64,000 bases of DNA, taken from assembly GCA_963727835.1 (NCBI GenBank), contig CAVSIB010000048.1, forward strand, positions 1 to 64,000, given 5' to 3'. Below the pieces are notes generated by a model. It was not told the DNA's origin. It searched no databases and saw only the letters and a list, made by a program, of their open reading frames with translations. The position numbers and the translations under genes were made by a program. Shown in pieces: positions 37,547-47,433 of the stretch (the first letter of the stretch is position 1; every line of letters begins with the position of its first letter). Source of the stretch: G026625185 sp963727835 (lineage in GTDB: Bacteria; Desulfobacterota; WTBG01; JAGOGO01).

Positions 37547-38990
37547 ATGAGCAACTATCCTTCGATCCAATGGATTGTTGATGCCCTTCAGGGGCAGCTT
37601 AAGTATGGGAACCCGAAGACAGAATACCGGGGGATATCGACTGATTCCCGTACTGTCAAACCCGGGGAAATTTTTTTTGCGCTTAAAGGAGATACCTTTG
37701 ACGGCCATGATTTTATTAGCGAGGTCATCGGTAAAGGTGCTTTAGGGGTAGTGGTGCAATCGGGAAGGTTAGTATCTCAAAGCAAAAAAGATTTCATAGT
37801 CATTGAAGTCAAAGATACGCTTGATGCTTTAGGAGAAATGTGCCGCTCACTATCGCCAGCTGTATGGTATCCCCATTGTGGCGGTTACCGGAAGCAATGG
37901 TAAAACAACAACGAAAGAAATGATTGCTGCTATTTTATCGACCAAAAGGCGAGTTTTGAAAAACCAGGGAAACCTTAACAACTTGATTGGTCTTCCGTTA
38001 AGTTTACTTAAACTTTCATCCGCGCATGATGTTGGGGTTTTCGAATTAGGCATGAACCGGCGAGGAGAGATTGCGAGACTTGTCGAAATCGTTCACCCTA
38101 CCGTGGGCATCGTTACCAACGTGGGCCCGGTTCATTTAGAATATCTTAAGACAATTGATGAGGTGGCAGAGGCAAAAGGTGAGCTTTTTCAAAACTTGTC
38201 TCCTGAGGCAACGGCGATTATCAACAAAGATGACCCCAGGATCGAAAAGTTGTCGTCACGGTTTTCAGGAAAGAAAATTACGATTGGAATAAAAAGCCCG
38301 AGCGATGTGACTGCCAAAAATATTGTTCCCGTGGGAGCAGACGGTATGCGATTTAATCTTATGATACGAGAAAAGACCCTACCGGTTTTTCTTCCTATGA
38401 TTGGAGTGCATAATATTATGAATGCATTAGCTGCTGCTGGGGCAATAACCGCTTTAGGAGAAGATCCCGTCATGATCCCTGAGGGACTTAAAGGTTTTCG
38501 CAACCTTAACTTGCGTCAACAATTGATTGCATTGCCGGAGGGCATAACCATTATTAATGATACCTATAATGCTAACCCGGTATCGATGAAAAAAGCTTTA
38601 GAGACGTTTTCCCTTCTTCAAGGTTCTTCCCGGGGGATCATTATTTTGGGGGATATGTTGGAACTCGGATCTCACGCCACTGCTTTGCACCGGGAGCTGG
38701 GGAACGAGGTGGCAAAAATGGGTGTACGCTTACTGCTCATTATGGGAAAATTTTCCTCTGATGTGAGAGATGGGGCACTTTCCGGTGGATTGCCTTCCTC
38801 GTCTATTCATATTGGGAAAAACCATCATGACCTCATTGATTTTCTTCGTGGGGTACTCAAACAAGGAGATTTAGTTTTGGTGAAAGGATCACGAGGGATG
38901 GCGATGGAGAAAGTAATTGAAGGATTAATGCAAGAAGATAATCTCCGAACCCCCAAAGAATCAGGGGCAAGGGCAACCAAAACAATTTAG
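37547..38990 (+). CDS. murF: UDP-MurNAc-tripeptide:D-Ala-D-Ala ligase, frameshifted
   Basis: Adds D-Ala-D-Ala to the stem peptide. The N-terminal ORF (37547-37903) has STDSRTVKPGEIFFALKGDTFDGHDF. The second frame (37878-38990) has VAVTGSNGKTTTKEMIAA, FELGMNRRGEI and INDTYNANPVSMKKAL. One missing base near 37845 joins them through AHYRQLYGIPIVAVTG. The repaired protein is about 480 residues, normal for MurF. Since MurF is essential and no other copy is seen, this break is probably a sequence error. Coupled to the genes on either side. Confidence 0.94.
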
Positions 38991-39006
38991 ACCGAGAGGA
39001 ATTATT

Positions 39007-39381
39007 ATGCTCTCCACAACATTACATTCAAAAATTATGGTCGTTGATGACAGTGATGCTGTCCGCGAGCTTATCGGAGCCTTTTTACAGACACGGGGCT
39101 ACGATATAACCATGGCAACCGATGGAGTAGATGCTTTGGGAAAATTGGAAAATGACACGTTCCCCCTTATTATTACGGATATCAATATGCCGAAAATGAA
39201 TGGGCCAGAACTCCTGGATACTATGAGTAGATCAACCCAAGACTATAAGGCAGTGGTGATGTCTACCTACATTGGAGAGGAGATAAGAACTGAACTCCGC
39301 AAAAAAGGAGCGGTTGCCTTTCTGTTGAAGCCATTTTCTTTGAGACAACTGGAGGATGTTGTTGCACAAGGATTCGCTTAA
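39007..39381 (+). CDS. CheY-like single-domain response regulator inside the dcw cluster
   Basis: A 124-residue receiver: IMVVDDSDAVRELI, LIITDINMPKMNG with the phospho-Asp, a Ser/Thr switch at VVMSTY and the KPF lysine in LLKPFSLRQLE. There is no output domain. It lies 16 bases after murF and 33 before mraY in the same direction, so it is made with the wall enzymes. CheY-like genes are not part of the standard dcw set. It could tie wall growth to a phosphorelay, but no partner kinase lies within the operon. GAGAGGAATT precedes ATG 39007. Confidence 0.92.
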   Translation: MLSTTLHSKIMVVDDSDAVRELIGAFLQTRGYDITMATDGVDALGKLENDTFPLIITDINMPKMNGPELLDTMSRSTQDYKAVVMSTYIGEEIRTELRKKGAVAFLLKPFSLRQLEDVVAQGFA

Positions 39382-39414
39382 TAATATGGAAAATTTTTTA
39401 GCGTAATATAAAAA

Positions 39415-40485
39415 ATGCTCTATCATCTCCTTTACCCTTTTCATACGGAATGGTTTGTATTTAATGTTTTTAAATATATAACCTTCCGGACTATTTACGC
39501 TACCATAACTGCACTCCTCCTTACCATGGTATTGGGGCCGTGGTTTATTCGGAAAGTTTCCGAGCGTAAAATGGGGGAGGTTATCCGTAATGATGGCCCT
39601 CAATCTCATTTCCAAAAAAAGGGAACCCCGACCATGGGTGGTATCCTCATTTTAGGCGCTGTGATTTTTTCCACACTCCTCTGGGCTAGCTTGACGAATC
39701 CATTTATTTGGGTAGCGATTTTTATTGCCGTGGGTTTTGGGACTCTTGGCCTGGTTGATGATTTAAGAAAATTGAAAAAAGGCAAAGGGATTTCCATGCG
39801 GGCCAAGTTGGTTGTCCAAATAGTGGTAGCGCTCATTGCTTCGTGTTACCTCACCTTTTTCCTTCGTTTAGATACCCATCTTTATGTCCCCTTTCTTAAA
39901 AACACTGCTCCGGACCTCGGCTGGTTTTTTGTTATTTTTGCCATGCTGGTGATTGTGGGGACTTCTAATGCGGTTAATCTGACCGATGGTCTTGATGGAT
40001 TAGCAATCGGGCCAACGGTAATCGCTTTTAGCACCTACCTTGTTTTTGTTTATTGCACAGGCCATTATAAGATCGCTCAATATTTACAAATCCCTTTTAT
40101 TAAAGGAGGGGGAGAACTCGCCGTTTTCTGTGGAGCAATGGTGGGGGCAGGAATGGGTTTCCTTTGGTACAACACGTATCCTGCTCAGATTTTTATGGGG
40201 GATGTGGGTTCGTTAGCATTGGGAGGTTCCCTGGGCACGATTGCGGTTATTGCTAAACAAGAGATCGTCTTGGCCATTGTGGGGGGGGTCTTTGTTATGG
40301 AGGCGTTATCAGTAATTTTTCAGGTTGGTTCCTACCGGCTCAGGGGAAAAAGAATTTTTCGGATGGCCCCGCTTCACCACCATTTTGAACTTAAAGGGTG
40401 GCGGGAGCCTAAAATTATTGTTCGTTTTTGGATCATCACGATTTTATTAGCCCTTTTAACTCTGAGTACCTTAAAGTTGCGATGA
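39415..40485 (+). CDS. mraY: Phospho-MurNAc-pentapeptide translocase
   Basis: A 356-residue polytopic enzyme making lipid I on the inner membrane. About ten helices. Motifs: GTPTMGGILIL, GFGTLGLVDDLRKLKKGKG, NAVNLTDGLDGLAIGP (catalytic Asps), YPAQIFMGDVGSLALGG and MAPLHHHFELKGWREPKI near the C-terminus, all hallmark MraY positions. Intact. The final TGA overlaps the murD start (ATGA). ATG 39415 gives the normal N-terminus, although the ribosome site is weak. Confidence 0.97.
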   Translation: MLYHLLYPFHTEWFVFNVFKYITFRTIYATITALLLTMVLGPWFIRKVSERKMGEVIRNDGPQSHFQKKGTPTMGGILILGAVIFSTLLWASLTNPFIWVAIFIAVGFGTLGLVDDLRKLKKGKGISMRAKLVVQIVVALIASCYLTFFLRLDTHLYVPFLKNTAPDLGWFFVIFAMLVIVGTSNAVNLTDGLDGLAIGPTVIAFSTYLVFVYCTGHYKIAQYLQIPFIKGGGELAVFCGAMVGAGMGFLWYNTYPAQIFMGDVGSLALGGSLGTIAVIAKQEIVLAIVGGVFVMEALSVIFQVGSYRLRGKRIFRMAPLHHHFELKGWREPKIIVRFWIITILLALLTLSTLKLR

Positions 40486-41889
40486 ATTCATTGACTGACC
40501 TAAACAATAAAAATGTTTTGGTGGTAGGGTTTGGAAAAACCGGAAAGGCGATGACCAGATTCCTTTTAGATCGAGGAGCTGTGGTTACCGTAAACGATAG
40601 TAAAACGAATACGGAGTTGTCCGCAGACATTGCTCCTTTTAATAAAGATGGAGCAACTTTTATTTTAGGAGGGCATCCTTCGGAAATTTTTCTTTGCCAG
40701 GACTTGATTGTCCTTAGCCCAGGAGTTGATCCTAACCTTTCTCCTCTTCAGACAAGCACATAAAAGGGGGATACCTCTTGTCAGTGAAATTGAGCTGGCA
40801 TCGTGGTTTATTAGGACTCCCGTGATTGGGATTACCGGCACCAACGGAAAGACGACAACAACCTCGTTGCTTTCGGAGATTCTGCACTACGCAGGGTTTT
40901 CTGTTTTTACAGGTGGTAATATCGGAAACCCGTTGATTAACTTTGTTCAGAATAAGATTAAGGCAGATTTTTTAGTTGTTGAGCTATCCAGCTTTCAACT
41001 CGAGGCGATTGAAAAGTTTTGTTCTCACATTGCTATCTTGCTCAATATCACCGAAGATCATCGCGATCGCTATCCCAGATTTGCTGCGTATTGTGAGGCA
41101 AAATACCGAATTTTTTTGAACCAGACTAAAGAAAATTTTGCTATTGTTAATTATGACGATGTTGCGTGTCGAACGATTATTCCTTCGCTTTCGGCTCGTG
41201 TGTTGCCCTTTAGTCAAAAAAAAGTTTTGCCGGAGGGGATGTACTCCAATGGGAAATTTTTGTATTTTCGAGGCAAGAATGATTCCGTTCATGCGTATCG
41301 CCTTGCTAAAGTCAAACTTTTTGGAGTCCATAACCAGCAAAACATGTTAGCTGCTATCGGAGCATCTGAAGTATGCGGATGTTCTTCCGAGAAGATTCAA
41401 GAGGCTTTAGAAAACTTTCAGGGACTACACCATCGGATAGAGTTTGTCCAAGAAATTAATGGTATTTCTTTTTATAATGACTCCAAGGCAACTAATATTG
41501 ATGCCTTGCTTAAGTCACTTCAGAGCTTTCCTAAAAATATTATTCTCATTGCCGGCGGTCGCGAAAAGGGAGGCGATTACCGTGTTCTCAAAGAAGAGAT
41601 CAAGAAGAAGGTCAAACTTCTCATTGCTATCGGAGAAATCCAGGAGAAGTTTTGTAACCTTTTCGGTTCGGTCACAACCACCCGTTGTGCCACAACCTTA
41701 GATGAGGCAGTTCAAACAGCATTTCAAAGCGCCGCTCAGGGGGACATTGTCCTTTTGTCTCCGGCGTGCGCCAGTTTTGATATGTTTGCGAACTATGAAG
41801 AGCGGGGACAAAATTTTATCGACGCAGTCAAGCGACTCGCTTACAATAAAAATGATCATCACATAGATGACAACTATGGTTATGCATAA
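40482..41889 (+). CDS. murD: UDP-MurNAc-L-alanine:D-glutamate ligase, frameshifted
   Basis: Adds D-Glu to UDP-MurNAc-Ala. First frame (40482-40763): KNVLVVGFGKTGKAMTRFLL and LIVLSPGVDPN. Second frame (to 41889): VIGITGTNGKTTTTSLLSE, GNIGNPL, FYNDSKATNIDA and LLSPACASFDMF. These are clear MurD motifs. One base is missing near 40755, restoring LSPLQ and AHKRGIPLVSEIEL. The repaired length of about 468 residues is normal. Overlapping starts with mraY (ATGA) and ftsW (TAATG) show tight coupling. The gene is essential, so the break is probably a sequence error. Confidence 0.94.
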
Positions 41890-42992
41890 TGCATAAAAGA
41901 GTAACGGATACATTGCTGCTTTCTTCGGTGTTAGCCCTTTTAAGTATTGGGGTTATAATGGTATACAGCACCAGTTCTATCACCGCGCTGAGGTCCTACC
42001 ATGATGAGTATTTTTTTTTGAAAAAAGAATTGCTTTATGCGTCGCTGGGAATTTTATTTCTCCTCATCTTCGCGCGCATTCCTTACCAGTACTTAGGAAA
42101 GCGAGCAAACATTATGCTTGGGCTCAGTTTTTTAGGACTTATCTTAGTGCTTGTTCCTGGTGTTGGGGTGTGTATCGGAGGAGCAAAACGCTGGATTCAC
42201 TTTGGTCCCCTTTCGATGCAGCCGGCAGAATTTGCCAAACTAGGATTGATCATTTATTTAAGTTTTTTTCTTTATAAAAAGCAGGAGAATCTGAAAAAGT
42301 TTTTTACCGGTTTGCTTCCCCCTTTGGTTATTACCGGTATTTTTTCAGGTTTGGTGCTTTTGCAACCTGATTTCGGAACGACATTCCTTTTGGTGTCACT
42401 GCTTTTTATTCTTTTATTTGTCAGCGGTGGAAGGATTTTGCATCTTGTGCTCGTTTTGGCCGGCTTTGGGTGCGCAGGCATTTTTCTGGTCATGAAGAGT
42501 CCCTACCGCTTGGAAAGAGTTTTGACTTTCCTTAATCCCTGGAAAGATCCGATGGGCACGGGTTTTCAGATTATCCAGTCCTTTATCGCCTTTGGTACGG
42601 GGGGAATATTCGGTCAAGGGTTGGGTAATGGTAAGCAAAAACTTTTTTATTTACCGGAAGCGCATACCGATTTTATTTTTTCCGTCTTGGGCGAAGAATT
42701 AGGACTTATCGGTGTGCTGATTGTTATCAGTCTTTTTTTAATCGTTATTTATTGTGGGATAAGAATTGCCCTGCGGAGTCGGGACTACTTTGGGACATAT
42801 TTAGCAGTCGGGATCATTTCTCTTATGGGATTACAAGCGATCGTCAATATGGGAGTTGTCATGGGGCTGCTTCCTACGAAAGGGACCACCCTTCCTTTTA
42901 TTAGTTATGGAGGAACGTCGCTGATGATAAGCCTGGTGGGAGTTGGTATTCTTTTAAACATCTCTTCGCAATCACGGGCTTATGAGAGGTGA
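41889..42992 (+). CDS. ftsW: Septal peptidoglycan polymerase FtsW (SEDS family)
   Basis: A 367-residue protein with about ten helices. SEDS-family glycosyltransferase that builds septal glycan from lipid II together with FtsI. Motifs: IGVIMVYSTSSITA at the N-terminus, GGAKRWIHFGPLSMQPAEFAK, LLQPDFGTTFLL, LPEAHTDFIFSVLGEE with the catalytic Asp region, and PFISYGGTSLMISL. Intact. It starts on the last base of the murD stop. Confidence 0.97.
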   Translation: MHKRVTDTLLLSSVLALLSIGVIMVYSTSSITALRSYHDEYFFLKKELLYASLGILFLLIFARIPYQYLGKRANIMLGLSFLGLILVLVPGVGVCIGGAKRWIHFGPLSMQPAEFAKLGLIIYLSFFLYKKQENLKKFFTGLLPPLVITGIFSGLVLLQPDFGTTFLLVSLLFILLFVSGGRILHLVLVLAGFGCAGIFLVMKSPYRLERVLTFLNPWKDPMGTGFQIIQSFIAFGTGGIFGQGLGNGKQKLFYLPEAHTDFIFSVLGEELGLIGVLIVISLFLIVIYCGIRIALRSRDYFGTYLAVGIISLMGLQAIVNMGVVMGLLPTKGTTLPFISYGGTSLMISLVGVGILLNISSQSRAYER

Positions 42993-42995
42993 TCC

Positions 42996-44114
42996 ATGCG
43001 TACTGTAATTGCGGGTGGAGGAACGGGTGGACATCTTTTCCCGGGGATCGCATTGGCGGAGGAATTGAAAAGCCGGAGTCTTAATAATGTGGTCATGTTT
43101 GTGGGAACGAAAAAAGGCATTGAACAGAGGATAATTCCACCTATGGGATATGAGCTTAAAACCATCTCCGGAGCAGGGATAATTGGCGGAAGTCCGCTTC
43201 AGCGAGTAAGGGGGTTTTTTCAATTTTTGATCGGTTTTTTTCAGGCGCTATGGCTGATCCGTTCGCTCCGGCCGGATCTGGTGTTGGGGACCGGAGGGTA
43301 CGCATCGGCTTCGGTAATTTTAGCCGCGTACCTTTTGAGGGTGGAGACTGCAATTTGCGAACAAAATAGTATTCCTGGCTTAACCAATCGTGTTCTGGGG
43401 CGGTTTGTTCAAAAGGTTTTTATTGCTTTTGAAGAAAGCGATACTTTTTTTCCTCGAAAAAAAGTATTTTTTACCGGCAATCCGGTTCGAAAAGAGTTTC
43501 TTTATCAATCTCCCTTTTCTAAAAAAAAAGGAGATAGGTTTACCCTCCTCATCCTGGGGGGGAGCCAAGGCGCACGCAGTATTAATCAGGGTATGATCGA
43601 GTGTTTGGATTATATGACTCCCCTCTGGGATGCGGTGGAAATAATTCATCAGACTGGTTTTCAGGATTTTTCCTGGGTTAAAGAGGCATATGAAAAAAAA
43701 GGGGTTAAGGCTGAGGTTGAACCCTTTATTACAGAAATGGCTTCGGTTTATGGGCGGGCTGATTTAGTCGTGAGTCGGGCAGGAGCGATCAGCATAACGG
43801 AGATTTTGGTGAGCGGCAAACCCTCAGTATTAATTCCTTATCCGCACGCAGCGTATAATCATCAAGAAATGAATGCTAAAATTTTGACAGATAAAGGTGT
43901 CGCACGGATGATTCTCGATAAAGACCTCAGGAATAATTTGGGGGAGATGATCCTTCACCTTATCAATCACCCTGAAGAACTTAAGGCGATGGGAGATAAA
44001 GCAAAGGTTCTGGCACGGCCCGAAGCAGCGCGTGCTATTATTGACCACTATTTCCCAGAGGGTGAGGGTGATCTCCGGCCTCGGGAAACCAAAGGAGGAC
44101 ATTGCCATTTATAA
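42996..44114 (+). CDS. murG: UDP-GlcNAc:lipid I GlcNAc transferase
   Basis: A 372-residue GT28 glycosyltransferase forming lipid II at the inner face of the membrane. GGGTGGHLFPGIALAEEL at the N-terminus (acceptor loop), GTGGYASA, EQNSIPGLTNR, LGGSQGARSIN and SRAGAISITEIL with PYPHAAYNHQEMNA in the donor half are diagnostic. Intact. The C-terminal end overlaps the murC ribosome site and probable start. Three bases after ftsW. Confidence 0.97.
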   Translation: MRTVIAGGGTGGHLFPGIALAEELKSRSLNNVVMFVGTKKGIEQRIIPPMGYELKTISGAGIIGGSPLQRVRGFFQFLIGFFQALWLIRSLRPDLVLGTGGYASASVILAAYLLRVETAICEQNSIPGLTNRVLGRFVQKVFIAFEESDTFFPRKKVFFTGNPVRKEFLYQSPFSKKKGDRFTLLILGGSQGARSINQGMIECLDYMTPLWDAVEIIHQTGFQDFSWVKEAYEKKGVKAEVEPFITEMASVYGRADLVVSRAGAISITEILVSGKPSVLIPYPHAAYNHQEMNAKILTDKGVARMILDKDLRNNLGEMILHLINHPEELKAMGDKAKVLARPEAARAIIDHYFPEGEGDLRPRETKGGHCHL

Positions 44115-45483
44115 TCGACCGCAACGTATTTTTATGATCGGTATCGGCGGCGCAGGAATGAGCGGAATCGCTGAAGTGCTGCTTAACCTTGGTCACCAGG
44201 TGGCTGGCTCGGATCTAAAAGAAACCCTGGTTACCAAACGCTTAGAATCCTTGGGGGCCACCATTTACTATGGACACGACCAAAAACATGTCCAGGATGT
44301 CGATGTGGTCGTGTATTCCTCTGCGGTCACGTTTGATAATCCGGAAATTGCGACCGCGCGGGAAAAAGTGATTCCCATTATTCCCCGGGCCGAGATGCTG
44401 GCAGAATTGATGAGAATGAAATACGGAATTGCTGTTGCTGGTACGCATGGGAAAACCACAACGACTTCATTGGTGGCTTCAGTGCTTGCGGAAGGAAAGA
44501 TTGACCCGACGGTCATTATCGGGGGGAAGCTTAATGTTTTTGGGAGCAACGCCAAACTCGGACAGGGAGATTTCCTGCTGGCAGAGGCTGATGAGAGTGA
44601 CGGCTCTTTTTTAAAACTTTCTCCTACCATCACGGTGGTGACGAATATTGATACCGACCATCTGGATTTTTATCAGGACCTCGAGTCTCTCCGGAGAGCC
44701 TTTGAGGATTTTAATAACAAAATTCCTTTTTATGGGGTTAACATCCTTTGCCTGGATGACGGAAACATCCAAAACCTTATTCCCCAGTTAAAAAAACGGC
44801 ACATCACGTATGGGTTAAATCCTCAAGCGGATTATCAAGCCCGGGAAATAGTTTGCGAGGGGTTAACCTCAACGTTTCAGGTTTTTTATCACGGTGAGTA
44901 TTTGGGTGAGTTCGTTCTTCGGATTCCGGGTGTGCACAACATTCAGAATTCATTAGCGGCAATAGCCGTGGGCCGGGAGTTGGGGGTAGAGGTAATGAGC
45001 ATACAAAAGGGAATTGAAGAGTTTCGCGGAGTAGAGCGGCGTTTTCAGATTCAGGGTGAAACGGAGGGAATCATTGTTGTTGACGATTACGGCCACCATC
45101 CCACGGAAATCAAAGTCACCCTAAACGCAATGAAACAAGTTTGGGCTGATCGAAGGTTGGTAGTGGTCTTCCAACCCCATCGGTTTAGTCGCACTCAGAT
45201 TTTGTTTAAAGACTTTCTTACGGCTTTTTATCAGGTGGACCACTTGGTGCTTACTGATATCTATCCTGCGGGGGAGAAGCCCCTTGAGGGGGTCAACGCG
45301 AAAGCGCTTTTCCAGGGGATTAAAGATCACGGCCATAAATCAGTAGTATTTTGTTCGAATGCTGAGAAAATTATTGTCCATCTTCTAGAAGAATTAAAAC
45401 CCTCGGATGTGGTTCTCACCTTAGGGGCAGGGGATGTCTGGAGAGTAGGCAGCGAACTGCTCCAAAGGCTGCAAAGAAGGTAA
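44107..45483 (+). CDS. murC: UDP-MurNAc:L-alanine ligase
   Basis: Cytosolic Mur ligase that starts the stem peptide. The Rossmann start IFMIGIGGAGMSGIAEVL, VAGTHGKTTTTSLVAS, EADESDGSFLKL, PGVHNIQNSLAA, DDYGHHPTEIK and PHRFSRT are all present in about 460 residues. Intact apart from its start. The best ribosome site (AAAGGAGG, 44091-44098) points to ATT at 44107, with no ATG/GTG/TTG in frame at the right distance. In-frame alternatives are GTG 44062 or 44068 and ATG 44032, inside murG. Either a rare AUU start is used or a base is wrong here. Confidence 0.95.
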   Translation: MYNRPQRIFMIGIGGAGMSGIAEVLLNLGHQVAGSDLKETLVTKRLESLGATIYYGHDQKHVQDVDVVVYSSAVTFDNPEIATAREKVIPIIPRAEMLAELMRMKYGIAVAGTHGKTTTTSLVASVLAEGKIDPTVIIGGKLNVFGSNAKLGQGDFLLAEADESDGSFLKLSPTITVVTNIDTDHLDFYQDLESLRRAFEDFNNKIPFYGVNILCLDDGNIQNLIPQLKKRHITYGLNPQADYQAREIVCEGLTSTFQVFYHGEYLGEFVLRIPGVHNIQNSLAAIAVGRELGVEVMSIQKGIEEFRGVERRFQIQGETEGIIVVDDYGHHPTEIKVTLNAMKQVWADRRLVVVFQPHRFSRTQILFKDFLTAFYQVDHLVLTDIYPAGEKPLEGVNAKALFQGIKDHGHKSVVFCSNAEKIIVHLLEELKPSDVVLTLGAGDVWRVGSELLQRLQRR

Positions 45484-46407
45484 GTGGTGGAGGATTACCA
45501 AAAAAACCAGCTTCGGAAAATTTTCCGGGGGAATTTGCTTTTTAATATTTTACTCAAGGACTTTATTTCTTTTCGGGTGGGGGGACCAGCGGACGTTATT
45601 GCTTTTCCACAAGACCAGGAGGACCTTATAAGGCTCATGCTTTTTCTTCGGGAAGAAAAAATTTCGTTTTTGGTTTTGGGAGAAGGCACGAACCTTCTGG
45701 TCCGCGATAAAGGGGTAAAGGGAGTCGTGATAAAGCTTTCTCCCGGCTTCCTTGGGATTGAGATAACCAAAGGGAAAGAAGAAGAATTTTATGTGAGTTC
45801 GAAGGCCGGTGAACAGTTATGGCACCTCATTGAGATTTCCTTTCAGCATTGCCTGACGGGATTAGAATTTGCCAGTGGCATCCCCGGTTCAGTAGGAGGA
45901 GCAGTGGTTATGAATGCAGGAGCATATGGGGGAGAAATGAAAGATATCGTCCATTCCCTTACCATTCTTGCTTCTGACGGCTCGGTAAGGCATTTGGAGA
46001 AAGAAGCGCTCCGGTTTTCCTACCGGAGGCTTGAGCTGCCGGCTGATGCGATTGTGCTTACGGTTGATGTGGCGATTGCGGCCCGGCAATAAGGAAACGA
46101 TTGCGCAAGACATGAAAGCCACCTTAGCGAAGCGAAAAAAAAGCAGCCCTTGGAGCTTCCCAGCGCGGGTTCGGTTTTTAAAAATCCTCCTGGTTTTTAT
46201 GCCGCCCAGTTAATTGAGGAATCAGGACTCAAAGGATATCAGGTTGGGGGAGCACAGATCTCGGAACGGCACGCTAATTTTATCGTCAATCGGGGGAAGG
46301 CAACTGCGCAGGATATTTTAGATCTGATCGCTTTGGTGCAGGAAAAGGTGTGGCAGGAGAAAAGCATAAAGCTCGAACCCGAAATTCGAGTGGTGGGAGA
46401 GGCATAA
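45484..46407 (+). CDS. murB: UDP-N-acetylenolpyruvoylglucosamine reductase, frameshifted
   Basis: FAD enzyme finishing UDP-MurNAc. The first frame (45484-46092) has FRVGGPADVIAFP, LGEGTNLLVRD and ASGIPGSVGGAVVMNAGAYG. The middle lies in another frame (LRPGNKETIAQDMKATLAKR, 46075-46135). The end (46140-46407) reads PSAGSVFKNPPGFYAAQLIEESGLKG and GGAQISERHANFIVN. Shifts fall near 46080 and in an A8 run at about 46140. The YQV and missing Tyr loop match type II MurB. GTG 45484 begins directly after the murC stop. The gene is essential, so sequence error is favoured. Confidence 0.93.
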
Positions 46408-46491
46408 GAGCAAGAAGCCAGAAGACAGCGGTTAGAGGGTAGGGCACGATTAATGAGAAGGATGAAAGAAGAGGAAAAGATGGAGGCGTGC

Positions 46492-47433
46492 ATGACTAGA
46501 GAAAAGTTAAAAAAGAAAAAGATTGGAGTTCTCATGGGTGGGCTTTCGCCGGAGCGGGAGATTTCTCTTAAAACCGGGCAGGCGATTCTGAAGGGACTTT
46601 TGGAAAAAGATTTTCAGGCAATAGGGATTGATGTGGACCGGGAAATTCCTGCCCGTCTGGTGGAGGAAAGAATCGAGGTGGCGTTTATTGCGCTCCATGG
46701 TCCTTGGGGTGAGGATGGTACGATTCAAGGACTCTTGGAGGTGATGGGTATCCCCTACACCGGATCAGGAGTACTGGCTAGTGCTCTGGCTATGAACAAA
46801 GCGATGGCCAAAAAGATATTCTTATATCATCGGCTTCCTACTCCTGAGTTTCAGGTGGTGGTGTCCGGTACCCGCTCAACGGTCTCGATTGCTCCTCCTC
46901 TGGTGGTCAAGCCGGTCTGTGGTGGTTCTACGATTGGGACCTCAATTGTAATGTCCGAAAAAGAGATTGATGAGGCAGTGCAAAGAGCAGCTTACTATGG
47001 TGAGGAAATACTACTGGAACAGTATGTTGAGGGCGTGGATATCACGGTGGGGGTTCTGAACGGGGAACCGCTTCCTGTGATCCAAATCGTGCCGAAGAGC
47101 GGATTTTATGATTATGCATCAAAATATACTCCGGGAAAAACCGAGTATCTTATTCCTGCCCCGCTTCCGGAGACAATAACGAAAAGCGCCCAGGAGCTGG
47201 GAGTAGCTGCGTACCAGGCGTTGGAATGCACGGGCGCCGCGCGGGTAGATTTTCGTTTAGATGAACATGGTGAGCTTACGATTTTAGAAGTAAACACAAT
47301 CCCCGGTTTTACGGAGACAAGTTTATTACCCATGGCCGCAGCTCGGGTGGGGATTGATTTTCCGAGCCTGGCCGAACGAATTTTGCTTTCAGCGCGATTG
47401 TACATTGATGCGAAGATGAGGCGTGATGATTGA
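46492..47433 (+). CDS. ddl: D-alanine--D-alanine ligase
   Basis: A 313-residue ATP-grasp enzyme making the D-Ala-D-Ala dipeptide used by MurF. Motifs: IGVLMGGLSPEREISLKTG, ALHGPWGEDGTIQGLLE, YTGSGVLASALAMNK, VVKPVCGGSTIGTSIV, EQYVEGVDITVGVL and the C-terminal LEVNTIPGFTETSLLP. ATG 46492 is taken as start, being seven bases after GGAGG. The longer reading frame from 46453 has no support. The spacer after murB (46408-46491) is the longest gap in this part of the operon. Its end overlaps ftsQ. Confidence 0.96.
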   Translation: MTREKLKKKKIGVLMGGLSPEREISLKTGQAILKGLLEKDFQAIGIDVDREIPARLVEERIEVAFIALHGPWGEDGTIQGLLEVMGIPYTGSGVLASALAMNKAMAKKIFLYHRLPTPEFQVVVSGTRSTVSIAPPLVVKPVCGGSTIGTSIVMSEKEIDEAVQRAAYYGEEILLEQYVEGVDITVGVLNGEPLPVIQIVPKSGFYDYASKYTPGKTEYLIPAPLPETITKSAQELGVAAYQALECTGAARVDFRLDEHGELTILEVNTIPGFTETSLLPMAAARVGIDFPSLAERILLSARLYIDAKMRRDD

